DNA from: Phytophthora quininea
Lineage: Eukaryota; Oomycota; Peronosporomycetes; Peronosporales; Peronosporaceae
Length of the DNA: 64,000 bases
Direction of reading: 5' to 3'
Assembly: GCA_011947345.1 (NCBI GenBank)
Contig: JAAVTG010000620.1
Location: forward strand, 124,001-188,000
Shown: piece after piece, positions 47,187 to 59,987 of the stretch
Layout: every line of letters starts with the position of its first letter
How positions within the stretch are numbered: the first letter of the stretch is position 1
Translations under genes and position numbers: made by a program
Notes under the pieces: generated by a model
What the model saw: only the letters and a program-made list of their open reading frames with translations
Told to the model about the DNA's origin: nothing
Database searches by the model: none

Positions 47187-47929
47187 TCAGACACGACCAT
47201 TTCTATTATCAACGTCTTGTAAAGTGGTGTCAGTCTTACTTTCATCATCCAATTCTTCTATACGCACAACAGGATGATTCCCACGCTTAAGGTCCAGACA
47301 TCTTGGCTTTTTGGGGGAACTTTCAATACCAATGACGTCGTACTTTTGGACGAATGGAGCGGTAGACATCTTTACACGATTTATTTTCGCCGCTGTGTGC
47401 CGACGAGCACGTGCATGAGTCGAAGGCACTACAAGACGGCCGCGTCGCCCACCTTCTGATGTAGCCGCTTTCATCGCAACACTGCCGGACGAGGAGCACC
47501 TGGAACGCTGTCCAACTAATAGCGAGGCTTGATGTCGTGCAGCTGTATGCCCAGTAATCCTCGCCACTCCTCGACCTCTTCTGCGTCAAGATAAGTTGAG
47601 TTTGCGGCACGCGCTAGTACACCTGCAGTTTCTGGTAGCGGAGAAGTCCGTGTCGAAGCCATGCACTCCCTTTCTGTCGTTGCCAACGATCGGCGCGAGT
47701 GCCGCTGAAGGTATCTCCATAGGTTTGTCAAGATGTCACGGATTTCTCTGGCCATCGTGAGGATTCGATGAGCATTCACCAAGCGTCTGAGGCAATCAGC
47801 CACTTCTGAAATGTTAGCAGCGTGGTGCAGACGTACATTATGGGGCTCTTGAAATCGCTGCGTCACCTCCTCAAACGCGACAGTCTCCTCCGCGATGGCG
47901 TGTGGGCGAGATTTGGTTGCTTTACCCAT
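47187..47929 (-). CDS. Hypothetical protein in two overlapping frames
   Basis: A first frame from ATG 47929 to 47516 (137 residues) is helical and charged (MGKATKSRPHAIAEETVAFE ... RILTMAREIRDILTNLWRYL) and ends IQLHDIKPRY. A second frame, 47567-47187, overlaps its end and reads ITGHTAARHQASLLVGQRS, then a basic Arg/Ser-rich part and PKKPRCLDLKRGNHPVVRIE. Both frames have plausible composition, so the original may be one protein with a frameshift near 47570. No family is recognised. Alternatives are a decayed transposon accessory gene or a small nuclear protein. Confidence 0.35.
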
Positions 47930-49039
47930 ATAGATTATAATACCTAACTTAAAAAACAGCCTGAGCTGAGAAGATCATCATCTATCACCGACGTGGTTCT
48001 TCGACTTCCGCATAATCTCTTTAAAGACTCAACTCATGCCTTCAGCCTCTCTTAATATGAGCAGCAGGGGTGCTAATCTGTTTCGACTTAGTCAGCAAAT
48101 CTGGATAAAATAGAGCGAACTATGCTGCATCAGTGCTTCTCTGATATTAATTAGCAAATTTGTAAAACGTCATCTAATATATTCTGTCCCTCCCCTATTT
48201 GAAGTGAGGTCATTGGGGGGCAAAATCGGCTTTTGGCGGTGATTTTTATGGCTCGATGGTGGGGATCTTTTTATGGTCACTCGCCATTTCATTTTGCGAA
48301 ATGGTTTACCTCCCTCTAGGGCCAAACCATATTAAAAATGTCCGGCCATTTCGACCGTCCGACGAGTCATTTCGCGTTCAGTCTCGATTTTCGGCCGTAG
48401 CACACAGGTCGACGAGCATCAGTCGCAGATAGCACTCCTCCCACGCCCTCTCCAGGTTGGTGACACACCTCCTCTTGCTCTCTACAGGCTTGCGCAACTA
48501 ACCGCAAGCGTACTTGTCGCTACAGACACCGTAAAGTGTTGCAGGCACCGCCACAAGGCTCACTCAAGACCAGGAGCGCCGAGGGCTACGAAACCTCTTG
48601 AAGAGTAAAGAAGCTACTGCGATCATAAATTCATATGCTCTTCGCCTACAAGCTCGTCTTCTGTGTTGAAGTCGCAGAGTGATGGTCAACGGCAAAATAT
48701 CCGCTCGCTCAATTCTGACTAAGGAGTATTTGTTTCCGCTGACTGGTCATTTTGCCGACGCCCGAGTGTTGATATTTTTGTACCATTTCTCAATCTTGAT
48801 TCCCCTATTGTAAATATTTGCACTCATTGAAGCAAGTGGCGTAAGCTGGATTTGTGGCGGTCATTACAGAGACATTGCAGATGTCATCCCTAACCATGTA
48901 CATAACGAGCAAATAGTGCATCATTGTAAGTGGGGACTTCGTTCCAATAAGGTACGGGCGTGACCCAGTACATCATAATTTTTCTTACAAACTTTAATCT
49001 CACCCCGGGAAGGCAGCCCGGGTAAGCAGTTTGGGGGTA
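47930..49039. other. No gene recognised
   Basis: About 1.1 kb, AT-rich. CATTTCGNNC-like words recur at 48280-48380 but no ordered repeat or transposon end could be established. Confidence 0.35.
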
Positions 49040-50580
49040 CAGAGCTACCTCCCAGTAAGACCCAGGGCATTCTGGCATACCCTGTCAAATCCGTTCCTAT
49101 CAGTTTTGCTGGCCAACCTGCTCAGCCAAGAGGATTTATTGAGTTTAGAGAAATGAGGCCTTCCCATCTCGTTCCCTTTGCAAGCTCGCCTTCCAGTTTA
49201 GATGGTTCGGATGGAAGGCTGTCGATGAAGATAAGATGTCCGAGGTTGGTCGTCACTAGCATGCATCTCCTCATTCTCTCTTTGCCTCACTGACGATGAC
49301 TCCACCCAAGACGCCCATACGCAACCGCCTCAACCACCGCCAGAAGCTCGCCATTTGCCGCTACGCTAAAAGGCCCGCGCCACAGCGCCCTTCTCCAACA
49401 AAAGCTTGCCTACTGGGCCACGTCGCGCTTTGGCTTGCTGAAGCCACTGGATCGGAAGACCGCCGGACGCATTGTGAAGCGTGAGGAGGAATGGGCGGCG
49501 GTGCCACCACCTCAATTGAACCGCAAGGAAGTTCTCCAACCTCACCAACGAGAAGCTGACGACCGCATCATGGCTGTGTTCCGCGCAATGGAGGGAGTTG
49601 TTGAAGCCATCACGGGCGATGTCGTCAGGGCTATTGCCGTGCACGTGAAGCCGTACGAAGAAACCCGCCAACCCAAGCTCTCTAACGGGTGGCTCTACCG
49701 CCTGCAGCAACGTCATGGGATTTCTCTGAAAAGAAAACACGGGGAAGCCGGATCTGTTGAGCCGGAGGCACTGCATGAAGGTCGCATCAAAATTCGCAAG
49801 CTGACCGATTCCTACGCTCGCTGCGATATATACAACATGGATGAGACTTCGTTTTTCTTCCGTCGAGACGCCACCACGGCTCTCACGCAGCGGAGCGAGG
49901 TCTCCGGTCGAAAGGATCCCAAGAATCGATTGACGCTGGCCCTCACAGTGAACGCTGATGGCAGTCACAAGCTCCCTCCTCTCTACATTGGATCAGCTGC
50001 TGTTCCTCGACCACTGAAGGGACGTGATGTTCGTGAGGAACTTGGTGTCATTTATACCAATATCCCATAAGCTTGGATGAACTCTACAATATTTCTAACC
50101 TGGCGGAGTGAGCTAAACGTTCAAATGCGAAGCGATGGCCGTCAGGTCTTGCTTTTGGTCGATAACGTGAGCTCACACGTTCGACCATCAGTTGAAATGA
50201 GCAATGTACGACTAGAAGTTTTGCCCAAGAATACTACGTCATGTTTGCAGCCACTGGACCAAGGAATTATACGAGCGACAAAAGCCAAGTACACGAAAAA
50301 GAAGGTAATGGACATTGTGACTCGCTTCCTAGAGGGACGCCCTCAAGAGAAAGTCGATATTTACTCGGCCTTGAAGTGGAGTAAAGAGGCATGGGAGGCC
50401 ATCGCACCAGAAGTAGTTAGAAATTGCTGGAGGCACGCAGGAATACTTAGTGATCGCAGCAAGATATCGGCTTTGATTAACTAAACCAATACACTCCACG
50501 TCATGAGCCTCGCCCTCTGCACTTTATACTTGCACAAATCCCGTTGGAGAAGCCCTGAGTCATAGTGGGAGGTAGCTCTG
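49040..50580 (+). mobile_element. pogo/Tigger-like DNA transposon, 1541 bp, TA target duplication
   Basis: The left end CAGAGCTACCTCCCAGTAAG and the right end read in reverse (CAGAGCTACCTCCCACTATG) form inverted repeats of about 30 bp with a few mismatches. They are flanked by TA at 49038-49039 and 50581-50582, as expected for Tc1/mariner-pogo elements. One transposase frame lies inside. Confidence 0.9.
49296..50484 (+). pseudogene. pogo-like DDE transposase with in-frame stop and frameshift
   Basis: The start MTPPKTPIRNRLNHRQKLAI (49296) begins a helix-turn-helix DNA-binding domain. After a frame change near 49377 the main frame runs through KPLDRKTAGRIVKREEEW, YNMDETSFFF (first catalytic Asp) and LLLVDNVSSHV (second Asp) to LPKNTTSCLQPLDQGIIRA, all CENP-B/jerky/pogo landmarks. 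An in-frame TAA at 50068-50070, just before AWMNSTIF, interrupts the catalytic domain. The frame is otherwise open to 50484. As written it cannot encode an active enzyme. Confidence 0.85.
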
Positions 50581-50935
50581 TATCATAAACGGGTAGTAGC
50601 ACTTGGAGGTGGTCCCGAGTAAACTGTGGAGTATGGGTCGGACGACCAAGCTCAGCCGACAACGACGCTTCCGCCAAACCAGCGCCGCGTCAACAAGCAA
50701 TCTACATCATCGGCCGCGTAATCGCGGCAATTACATAATCTGCTCAAAAGGTTGGTGCAGCGATTCCGTGAACGGGTAGGATAAATCGCTACTCTAATAG
50801 AACTCACCTCGCAAACTACTTTCGAGCGCGCAAACGTCATTTAAACGTGAGGTACTTCGTCACATTCTCGGTTTAGTATTTTGGAAATATCGATGTATCG
50901 GATGCTTACTCAAAGAAAGTCGAAGTTGTTTCAAC

Positions 50936-51232
50936 GTGGTGTGGACAGGGGTGACGGTCCGTCACAAGACTCGAGGAACCTCCCCAGCGGAAGTGATCGC
51001 CCTCACGGGCAGCTCCAGTGAGGAGACGGAGACGGAGGATGAGGACAAGTTTGGCGGCTGGAGATCGTCGAGCACATGCATGCAGGTCGGTGGCAGGGAC
51101 GTACAGAGTGACGACCCGAATGTCTGGAGTTACCGGCTAGTGCCGTTGAAGATGGATATGGATGCCCCTGAAGATCTCCACGGGAGGGGTGACTTGGCGG
51201 CGAAGGTCGGTAAGTGGCGGACAGCAGGATAG
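50936..51232 (+). pseudogene. Possible Gypsy gag-like fragment
   Basis: The frame encodes TSPAEVIALTGSSSEETETE followed by a hydrophilic stretch ending DLHGRGDLAAKVGKWRTAG. An acidic Ser-rich lead of this kind is common in oomycete Gypsy gag proteins, but no protease, reverse transcriptase or LTR is present nearby. Weak call. Confidence 0.25.
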
Positions 51233-51510
51233 GCGACGTGCTCGGAGCACGCAAGCAGTCGAAGAGCAGCGGCGAGAGGACAGGCGACGAAGTGAGTGCT
51301 GGGCAGCGTAAGGCGCAGCCGAAGACCGAGGGGAAGCGTAGCGGATAGTTGGCTGGAAGCGAGCGGTGAGCCGCTGAAGGCTCAGTCTCACATTTGCCAG
51401 GAAGTCGACTGGTCGGTGGTACAGAGGCTAAATAAAGAGTAGGCAAGGTGCTGTGGCCACGGAAGGCTAGCCTTGTCGGGAAGAGTCTGGTATTGTTCAG
51501 TGAGTTGGGT

Positions 51511-51690
51511 TCTGCGGCTGCAATCAGTGCCGGCCCGAGAAGACGAAAGAGAGAGCGTAAGGTGGACGTACTGCGGCTGTAAACAGGTGCCAGCGTCCAG
51601 GTCCGAAGAGGTACCGCGGCTGCAACCAGTGCCGGCCTCTGAGGGGCAAGTATAGGGTACTGCGGCTGCAAACAGTGCCGGCGCCGGAGG
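51511..51690 (+). repeat. Four imperfect tandem copies of a 46-55 bp unit
   Basis: The core TACTGCGGCTGCAAACAGTG followed by CCGGC recurs, with changes, at about 51511, 51568, 51613 and 51660. In one frame each core would encode YCGCKQCR, a Cys-rich knuckle-like motif, but the copies are not in a common frame. Confidence 0.6.
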
Positions 51691-52292
51691 AGGTGCTTAA
51701 GCATCAGGTGAGACGCCTCAGGTAGTGACTCGACTGGGACGCTGGTCTGGGGCACCCTTGTGGATATTGCCTGACGGCTGGGTGCCGCCAGTTAGTGGGA
51801 ATGGTCGAGCGAGCGCCGACAGTGGCTTTCAAAGATTATCGATGCACAAAGGGAATACGAAGAGCTAACTTCAAATTCATATACAAAAACGACTCTAACG
51901 CGCCAAATGATGGATTTCGTCAATTAAAGTACATTTGTAAACAGCCCGGGCGACCAAGTCGGCCTTCTCTGGCGCTGCTTGCCCAGAAAGCAAATTTCCT
52001 TAAAGGTTTTGTCACTTGAGATTGTATATAATACTGCTCAGAGTGACGTAGCGCTCGACACTGCTCTGGCGCTTTTTTTTAGTATGTCTGAACCTATTGT
52101 TCACTGCAGGAGATGAGGGTCACGCGAGCCTCTCGCAAATTATTTTTGTCCTTTAAAAATCTTGTTGGGTTCAAATAAGTGAATTTGTATAGGAAACAGT
52201 ATGACTCCTTTTAGCCAATCACTGCTACGTTGAAGTGAAGGGTCGCCAGTTTTGAAACCCCTCGATCTTCGGTGGCGCTCGACGGCCCTTCA

Positions 52293-52309
52293 GCTTCATT
52301 CGCGAATTT
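52293..52309 (+). promoter_or_regulatory. Initiator-like element of alpha-tubulin copy 2
   Basis: GCTTCATTCGCGAATTT resembles the oomycete Inr/FPR (GCTCATTYYNCAWTTT) with few mismatches. It lies about 120 bp before the ATG, longer than the usual leader. Copy 1 has no match at the same place. Confidence 0.4.
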
Positions 52310-52417
52310 GCGGCCAACCCTTCAAATCGACAGAGCGCAAGACCTCGAGTAAGCTTCATCATCCAGCTTCCTCGAGTCCATACCTGTCAGCCACCAACAC
52401 TCTTCTTCTCTCGTTAA

Positions 52418-53791
<1,374 letters not shown>

Positions 53792-54227
53792 GTGGAATTC
53801 CTGGCCGTGAAGTGACTGTTAGTTCAGTCCGATGTATGCAGGATGCATGAAGGTGATGCTTGTAGTACCCCTAGCGTATGGGCGAGGATTGCACACACTC
53901 ATACGTAGGCTCCATCTCGCAGAGGTGAATCCTGGGCTTCGAGGTCTACTACATGGTTTATGAATGCTGTGCATGACGCACACTTGCGATGAAACAAATT
54001 GTTGTTGCTTGGTTTAGCTTAGTTTTGTCGTGGTCTTCTTGGGAGCAATTTCTTGAGTAAGAAGAGCAACACACAAGAATTCTCATGCACGAACGACTTC
54101 GGCAATGCATTTCTATCTTTTGGTTGCTTCAAACACATGCATCTTTCTCAACGTACTCGACCTTGGGGTTGACTTCAACCCACTTTCCAGCCAAGACTGC
54201 GATCACCATTTCCTCCGCAGCGCAGGC
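53792..54227. other. Tubulin 3' region and oxygenase upstream region
   Basis: About 430 bp with no recognised gene. It should contain the tubulin 3' end and the promoter of the next gene. Confidence 0.45.
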
Positions 54228-55516
54228 ATGCAGACCGACCCGGAACTGGACGAAGTATTCGATGAAGGCAACTGGCCGTTCGGTTTCGAAGGCGAGCCAA
54301 ACTCCGTCCCCATTCCATCAGGAGAAGCCTGCCAGGCCATGAGCTACGCTCTCGTTCGAGCAGAAGACTTGGCTGGAGAGTTTTCCTTCGGTGGGGAGGC
54401 AACAACTCTCCCAGCCATGCCAGGACTTCATGTCGAAGGTGTGGGGCACGTGCTGCTCCCACTTAATGAAGACTCAGCTCAGAAACTCATTGCAGTGTGC
54501 CAGAAGTCCTCTTTCGGTCGGAGATTGGACACTCTGATGGACGAAAGCGTCCGCAAGAGCTGGCAGCTGGCGCCGGACCAAGTGACGCTCAAGAACCCAC
54601 GATGGCAGCCAGGGATTGACGAGCTCTGTCCCGTTATTACAGAGAAGCTGGGCTACAAGGGCGTCCCCCTCGAGTGCAAGTTGTACAAGCTGCTGGTCTA
54701 TGGACCAGGAGGACATTTTATCAAGCACCAAGACACTGAAAAGGAGAACGGCATGGTGGCCACGCTGGTGGTGCAGCTGCCCAGCGAGCACGAAGGAGGA
54801 GATGTGGTGGTGTACCGAGGGAAGGACGTGCAGTACCGCCACAACTTTGGGAAGACGAGCGGTTTGGCGCCGTATCTCACGCATTACGCAGTGCACTACA
54901 CCGACGCCGAGCACGTTGTGGAACAAGTTACGAGTGGGTATCGTCTGGTGCTGGTGTACTCGATCTGCTTGCCATCGACGATGCAAAAGTCCGTCCACTC
55001 CGACCTTTGAACGAGGAGTTGGGAGATGCCATCAGCAGTCTGGAACCTGGCGAAACCTTTGCCTTGCTGTTGGAGCACGAGTACACGGAGAAAAGTATTG
55101 GAGATTTTGGTGTCCAGGCGCTAAAAGGCGTCGACCGGGCGAGATACAATGCTCTCGCCCAGGCGAGTGCAGTCGTAGCGGCGAACAGCAGTAAACTCCA
55201 GATCTGGTTGGGACAGCTCCAGTTGGACATCGACTTTTGCGATGAATATGGGTATTGGGACGAACGAGGGCGCTATGAATCGATGTACTGGTACACAACG
55301 ACCGGTGGGGCGTGCAATCCCGGGATCAGTCCAGACTGTCTCGACTTTCTCAATCCCAGCCAGCAAACTCTGAATGAGCTCTGGTCGATCAGTTGCAACA
55401 GCATTTTCGAAGGCTATCGAGGCAATGATGGCCCCACGCGAAGCACCACCTACTCCCGCTTCGCGATTGTCGGTCGGCGTGCTCCGCAGCGTCCGATGAA
55501 GCGACCTCGGGAATGA
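54228..55516 (+). CDS. 2-oxoglutarate/Fe(II) oxygenase-like protein, one frameshift
   Basis: ATG 54228 (MQTDPELDEVF) is chosen because the codons before it, though open to 54105, do not look coding. The core has the prolyl-hydroxylase-like pattern: HFIKHQDTEK supplies the HxD metal ligands, a beta strand MVATLVVQLPSEHEGGDVVV follows, then HYAVHYTDAEHVVEQV carries the distal His, and SGYRLVLVYSICLP the Arg that would bind 2-oxoglutarate. The frame stops at 55010, but coding continues from 55007 (LNEELGDAISSLEPGE) to 55516 in another frame, ending RPMKRPRE. One missing base near 55000 would join them. Substrate unknown. No signal peptide, so probably cytosolic or nuclear. Confidence 0.65.
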
Positions 55517-55648
55517 ACCACCGGAATGACCAGTAGTGCTGCCGATCAAGATGATGTGGCCGAAAATTGCTTTCCAACGCGTCGGCTTCAACAACGAAAA
55601 TATCATTCTCCAGAATTTGCAGGACAATATACCCATCAGTTCGCTTTC

Positions 55649-55669
55649 TGCAGGACAAAGTGTCCTGCA
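55649..55669. repeat. Palindrome at the Crypton left end
   Basis: TGCAGGACA and TGTCCTGCA form perfect 9-bp arms around AAG, shaped like a recombinase binding site. Confidence 0.55.
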
Positions 55670-55819
55670 AATTCCAAATGGAAAGCAGCATAATCAAAAA
55701 TAAACAGGGGCTCACTATAGGGCCGAGACAACAACCAATTTCTACCACTTTTGCTGGACAAAAGTCCTGCAAGTTCGGCATACAAAAATCAAGACAATTT
55801 CTGACTGCAGAACGAAACG

Positions 55820-57957
55820 ATGGCGACCGTCGACTGGGAAGACTTGACGAGGCAAGTGACGGAGATACAGCGAAACACGGTCAGCGCGCGTTCTCGCGCT
55901 GTGTACCAGAACTCCTACGGTCGATTTATTGCCTGGATTGTGTTATACAAGCCAAATCTCGTGTCTCCTGCCTTCGCTGAATGTCTTGGCGATGTTTCGG
56001 GTGCATCTTTGAACCAGCTCCGGAAACGACTAAAGCCTCTACTCGATCGTGACGTAGCCAACCCCCTCTTCGGTTTGATGCCATGCAAATGGATGTGTTT
56101 GGAGCTTGGCTGCTAACGCTGGAAAAATCTGATGGCACTGCTTTAAGCTATTCAGCATTGAACACACATCGAGCGGGACTTTTCAATTTATATCGTGACT
56201 ATGGTCTTGATATTCCGTCAACAATGGAAAAAGGTTTACAAAAGTATTTCAAAGGATTGAAACGAGATAGAGCGACTGCTGCAGCACGAGGAGAAATTCG
56301 CGCTAAGACGGGCAAGGATCCTTTGTCATTTGATCTGTATGTTTTTTGTGTGAGCAGCTTTTCAGGAGCTCGGCAAACGACATGGCTTTTGCTCGAGCAT
56401 ATATGATTATTGCTTGGAATTTAATGTGTCGGTCCGCTAATGCTTTTGGGATTCACCATGGGCACATGGAGTGGAGTGGGGACGCTCTTTGTGTTTATTT
56501 CGCACATCAAAAAATGATCAAGAAGGTAGCAGACCCCGTGACCCACGCCATATATACGCAAACCCTTTGAACCCAGCAATTTTCCCAGTTCTCGCCATCG
56601 CTATGTTTTGGGCGACTTCATCTTTCGACGGAAGTGATCTTTTGTTTCCCGGCAGTAATCAATATGAACGATTCCGCAAGTGCTTGCACCGATTGTTAGA
56701 AAGAGATGAATCAAATGCTGAATTACGTAGGAGGAGTAAACCAAGACGAGCTTGGTACTCATTCTATGCGAAAAGGAGCGGCTACTTACTGTGCGTCAGG
56801 TTCTACGGCTTGTCCGTCATCGACCGCTGTGCACCTGAGAGCTGGGTGGTCATTAGGAGGATTTCAGAACACTTATCTACGCTACGAAGCAGCAGGTGAT
56901 ATGCATGTCGGAAGAACCGTGTCTGGCTTGCCACCTGGAAGTCACAAATTTGCGGTTTTACCCCCGCACTTTGGCGAACGTGATGCTGCCGTCGAACAAG
57001 CTATTGCGTGTGTATTTCCAGGATTACCGTCTCAGTTAACTTACGTCGGCGAATTTTGCCTGGCCTCGTTAGTATATCACGCGCCGTATCTGCGAACACA
57101 TCTCTCAGTTAAGCACCCGTTGCTAGAATCGCCCTTGTTCCAACACCCCACACTAATAGCAGACTTGTCGTCGAAGATGTGTGGGATTGATGACACTAGC
57201 AATCGTCTACAGCCCACCGGAGTACCGCCGCATGTAGCCATTCTACGAGAAGTCAAAGCATTGCTAGAAGTAGCGATGAAAACTATCGAACACGTAGATG
57301 CGACCAGAACCGCAACCGTGCGTGACATCATCTATCGAACACGTAGATGCGACCAGAACCGCAACCGTGCGTGACATCATGGCAGAACTTGAGCAGCGAG
57401 CAATTGGTGCCGGCGTCGTGACTTTCGACGGGCTTGACAGTGCCCTCCAACGATGTCTAGAGTCCACAGGAGTGACTGCTTTGGTGGAGAAGTTGAACTC
57501 AAATGCTCCGCAAACTTCTAGCCATCAACACGCTGATAACGCATGGATGACTCCGTCATTCTTTTGGGGAGGTAAATTCAGGCGTGTTCCACCAGATTTT
57601 GAGCTGCCTGATTGCTCGGTTGCCATGCTGTGGGTGTTATGGCAGTGTGGTAATTCATGCAAGAAGATTCCTCCGTCGCGAGTTCTCGACGGACGCGATA
57701 TGGCAAACAGGAACTTACAGAAGCGACTTAGTGACGCACGTTATCTAATGTGCATGATTGAGAACGAACCAAAGCGTACCGGCTGGTGGCGTGCTCATCA
57801 GAGCGTCAAAGAGGCTGTAAAGACCTTCACGGCCTGTGAGAAGAGCGTCACGGTCCCCCAGCTTACAGCAAACAATCGCAAACGGCGTCGGGGTCAACTG
57901 ACTTGGATCTCTGTAGTAGCTCTGCATCGCAGGGCACGGAAGCAAAATCGGCACTAA
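55820..57957 (+). pseudogene. Crypton tyrosine recombinase with GCR1_C-like C-terminus, frameshifted
   Basis: The gene starts MATVDWEDLTRQVTEIQRNT. The N-terminal SAM-like part reads SYSALNTHRAGLFNLYRDYG. The catalytic domain shows MCRSANAFGIHHGHMEW (first Arg), GTHSMRKGAATYCASG (His-x-x-Arg), HLRAGWSLGGFQNTYLRY (Trp and nucleophile Tyr) and GDMHVGRTVSGLP. A C-terminal WGGKFRRVPPDFELP and MLWVLWQCGN segment matches the GCR1_C DNA-binding domain typical of Cryptons. Frame changes occur near 56070, 56380, 56560 and 56720, and a 49-bp duplication at 57283 shifts the frame again. All catalytic residues are still readable. Confidence 0.82.
57283..57380 (+). repeat. 49-bp exact tandem duplication inside the Crypton ORF
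   Basis: The unit beginning CTATCGAACACGTAGATGCG is repeated once with period 49 (57283 and 57332). Being not a multiple of three, it shifts the frame between the catalytic and GCR1_C parts. The lack of divergence means it is recent or an assembly artefact. Confidence 0.9.
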
Positions 57958-58104
57958 AGCGATTGGTTCAAATTCAAACTTACGTTGCTATGATTGGTTT
58001 AAAATATCTCGTTGCCATTGTCCTGCAAATGTCCTGCAAATTCCGTCTAACAATCATTTTTGCGGGGATAGGAGAGAATAGGTCTCCCAGCCCAACAAGG
58101 ATCA

Positions 58105-59987
58105 CCGTAAAACCTGTGTTGTGTCCGACACCAATATTTCTATAAGCGCAACTATACGACTTTTCAGACAAGCATGACAACAGCTGCCAAAACAGCTGGA
58201 ATATTAAAAGTCGACGAATTAGACCTCGGGATGGTCACCATTGGATTCAGGAGGGGGTTACCACCAGAACCCTCCCACCGCGGGCGACAACTCCAACAAA
58301 GTCCTGCAACGCAGTGCTGAGATGCGATTCATACACTATGAGTCCTCTAACAACTACACAGTCACCTCACCGTCACAGAGAATTCTATCAACAACATCTC
58401 CATCACAATCAACCTCGCCTACCTCGGGATCAAGGAGGTTTAGGCTCTCCAGCCGGTCCGTGACGGCATCCGATGCCACTTCAAGGTCCTTGTCCGCTTT
58501 GGGCTCCGTTAGAATCCCGTTGAAGCCGTTCGAGATCGTACTGGCCGCGAGCTCGCTCCATGCCCCGGCGACCCAGGAATCGCGTCGGGCCCTTGACTCC
58601 ACCACGGTACGCCTCGGGCGGCCCACTTAGCTTCTCGGTGAGCCAGGCGACCCACCGCTGGCGGAGCCTTTGCTTCAGAGGCCGGTTCCAGGCAATATCG
58701 GGCGGCTGGCAGATACCAGTATGCCCAGCGGGCACAGGAAGCAGGTGAACGTTCAACGCGCGCGCCCTCGCGAGCACATCATCTGTCCAGTGCTCGGAAA
58801 CGTCGTCGAGCAGCCGTAGTATGGGGCGGCTCGGATCCTGTCGATGCTTGAAGTTGTAGTTCAGCCACTGCTTGGACAAGTGCGCGTTCCACCAGCCCGT
58901 CGCGTTAGCGTAGATTTGGACCCCGTTCTGCTCTTGCAGGCGCTTGATCTGCTTCCACAGCTGCTTGCCGAACCCATGACGGGTCGCAACGTTCTCCCAG
59001 TGGATCTTGGGCACCTTCGACGGACTACACTTGAGCACGAGAAATGGCGTGCGCTTCTCGCCGAACGACGACCCTAGCAGCATGCAGGGCATGCGCTCCT
59101 TGTCCTTGCCACACGTGCGGACCCACACAGTGCGGGCGCCCTTCTTGTCGAGTGTTGACCTTGGTACGTAGTCGAATAGGACCGGCGTCTGGTCCGCGTT
59201 GTAAGCGACGTCCACACCGAGCTCGTGCATCTTCTCTCTCAGCATCTTGGTCATCGCTCGAACTGCTGCCCCTCTGTCTTCTGGAGTCTTTTGACCCTGC
59301 CGAGTGCGCGCCCAAAAGCGCAACGAGTGCTGCTTAAGGAAACCGGCGCGCCACGCCCACGTGCCAGAAAACACCGAGCGGCTGGTGCCGACAGCTGCAG
59401 CAAACTCCTGCGCCTTAAGCTGAAGCATGATGGCGGACACAGGTGCTCCCTCGCTCTTGTATGCGTTGACCCAGCTCACCAGCTCGGTTTCCATCTCGGC
59501 GGGCAGCACAGTGGCGGTTCCAGCCGCTCGAAGCTTGCGATGAGGACTCGTCGAGCTGCTCTGGCCGGCCTTCTCGATCTTCGCCTTGTTCTTGACCCAG
59601 AGATGGATGCTCTTCTGCTTCGTGTCGCGACGAGTCCCTGTCGCGTCGGGGAAGAAGAAGGTAAGCGCTGCCGGGACCCCGTGCACCTCGCAATGACGAA
59701 CGACATCGAGACGAAACTGGTATGTCGGTGTGGAGCGCTTGTATTGACGCGGACGTCGCCCACCACTAGGTTGGATCCGTGTTCGAGCCATCTTGAGAAA
59801 TGGAGAGTGCGATTGGATGTTGCCGCGACTGACATTTTGCAACATAAGTTTAGCGTTTGAGAACTAGTCAATTGTTAAAGATGTCGAAAATAACATCAAT
59901 TTTCTGCTGTTTAGAATGGGAGCCTGCCATTGGCCGGCTGGTCTTGTCGGAAATAATAATCCGTCGGATACAACACAGGTTTTACGG
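58105..59987 (-). mobile_element. pogo-like DDE transposon, about 1.9 kb, with TIRs
   Basis: The left end CCGTAAAACCTGTGTTGTGT and the right end reversed (CCGTAAAACCTGTGTTGTAT) form inverted repeats of about 25 bp. TA follows the right end (59988-59989); the left has CA (58103-58104), so the target TA has probably mutated on one side. It is a different family from the element at 49040. Confidence 0.85.
58354..59845 (-). pseudogene. pogo-like DDE transposase, one frameshift near the C-terminus
   Basis: From ATG 59845, or more likely the later MARTRIQPSGGRRPRQYKRS at about 59791, the frame is open to 58481. A helix-turn-helix start (YQFRLDVVRHCEVHGVPAAL) is followed by the DDE core: VAYNADQTPVLFDYVPRSTL with the first Asp, ILRLLDDVSEHWTDDV with the second, and LLPVPAGHTGICQPPDIAWN. 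A frame change near 58580 leads to SWVAGAWSELAASTISNGF and an acidic tail to 58354. Only this one break is visible, so the copy is relatively well preserved. Confidence 0.82.

Larger units (their letters stand above)
55613..58044 (+). mobile_element. Crypton (tyrosine recombinase) element, approximate limits
   Basis: A Crypton-type recombinase gene lies between clusters of GTCCTGCAAATTC-like words: 55613-55628 (inverted), 55649-55675 and 55757-55775 on the left, 58017-58044 on the right. Cryptons have no TIRs and no DDE transposase, so these repeats may mark the recombination ends. The direct repeat TGTCCTGCAAATTCC occurs exactly at 55661-55675 and 58030-58044. Limits are inferred. Confidence 0.6.

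Noticed and set aside
51003..51755. 250-residue minus-strand Pro/Ser/Arg-rich open frame
   Set aside because: Composition is that of shadow reading of GC-rich repeats, and no motif is present. Not called as a gene.
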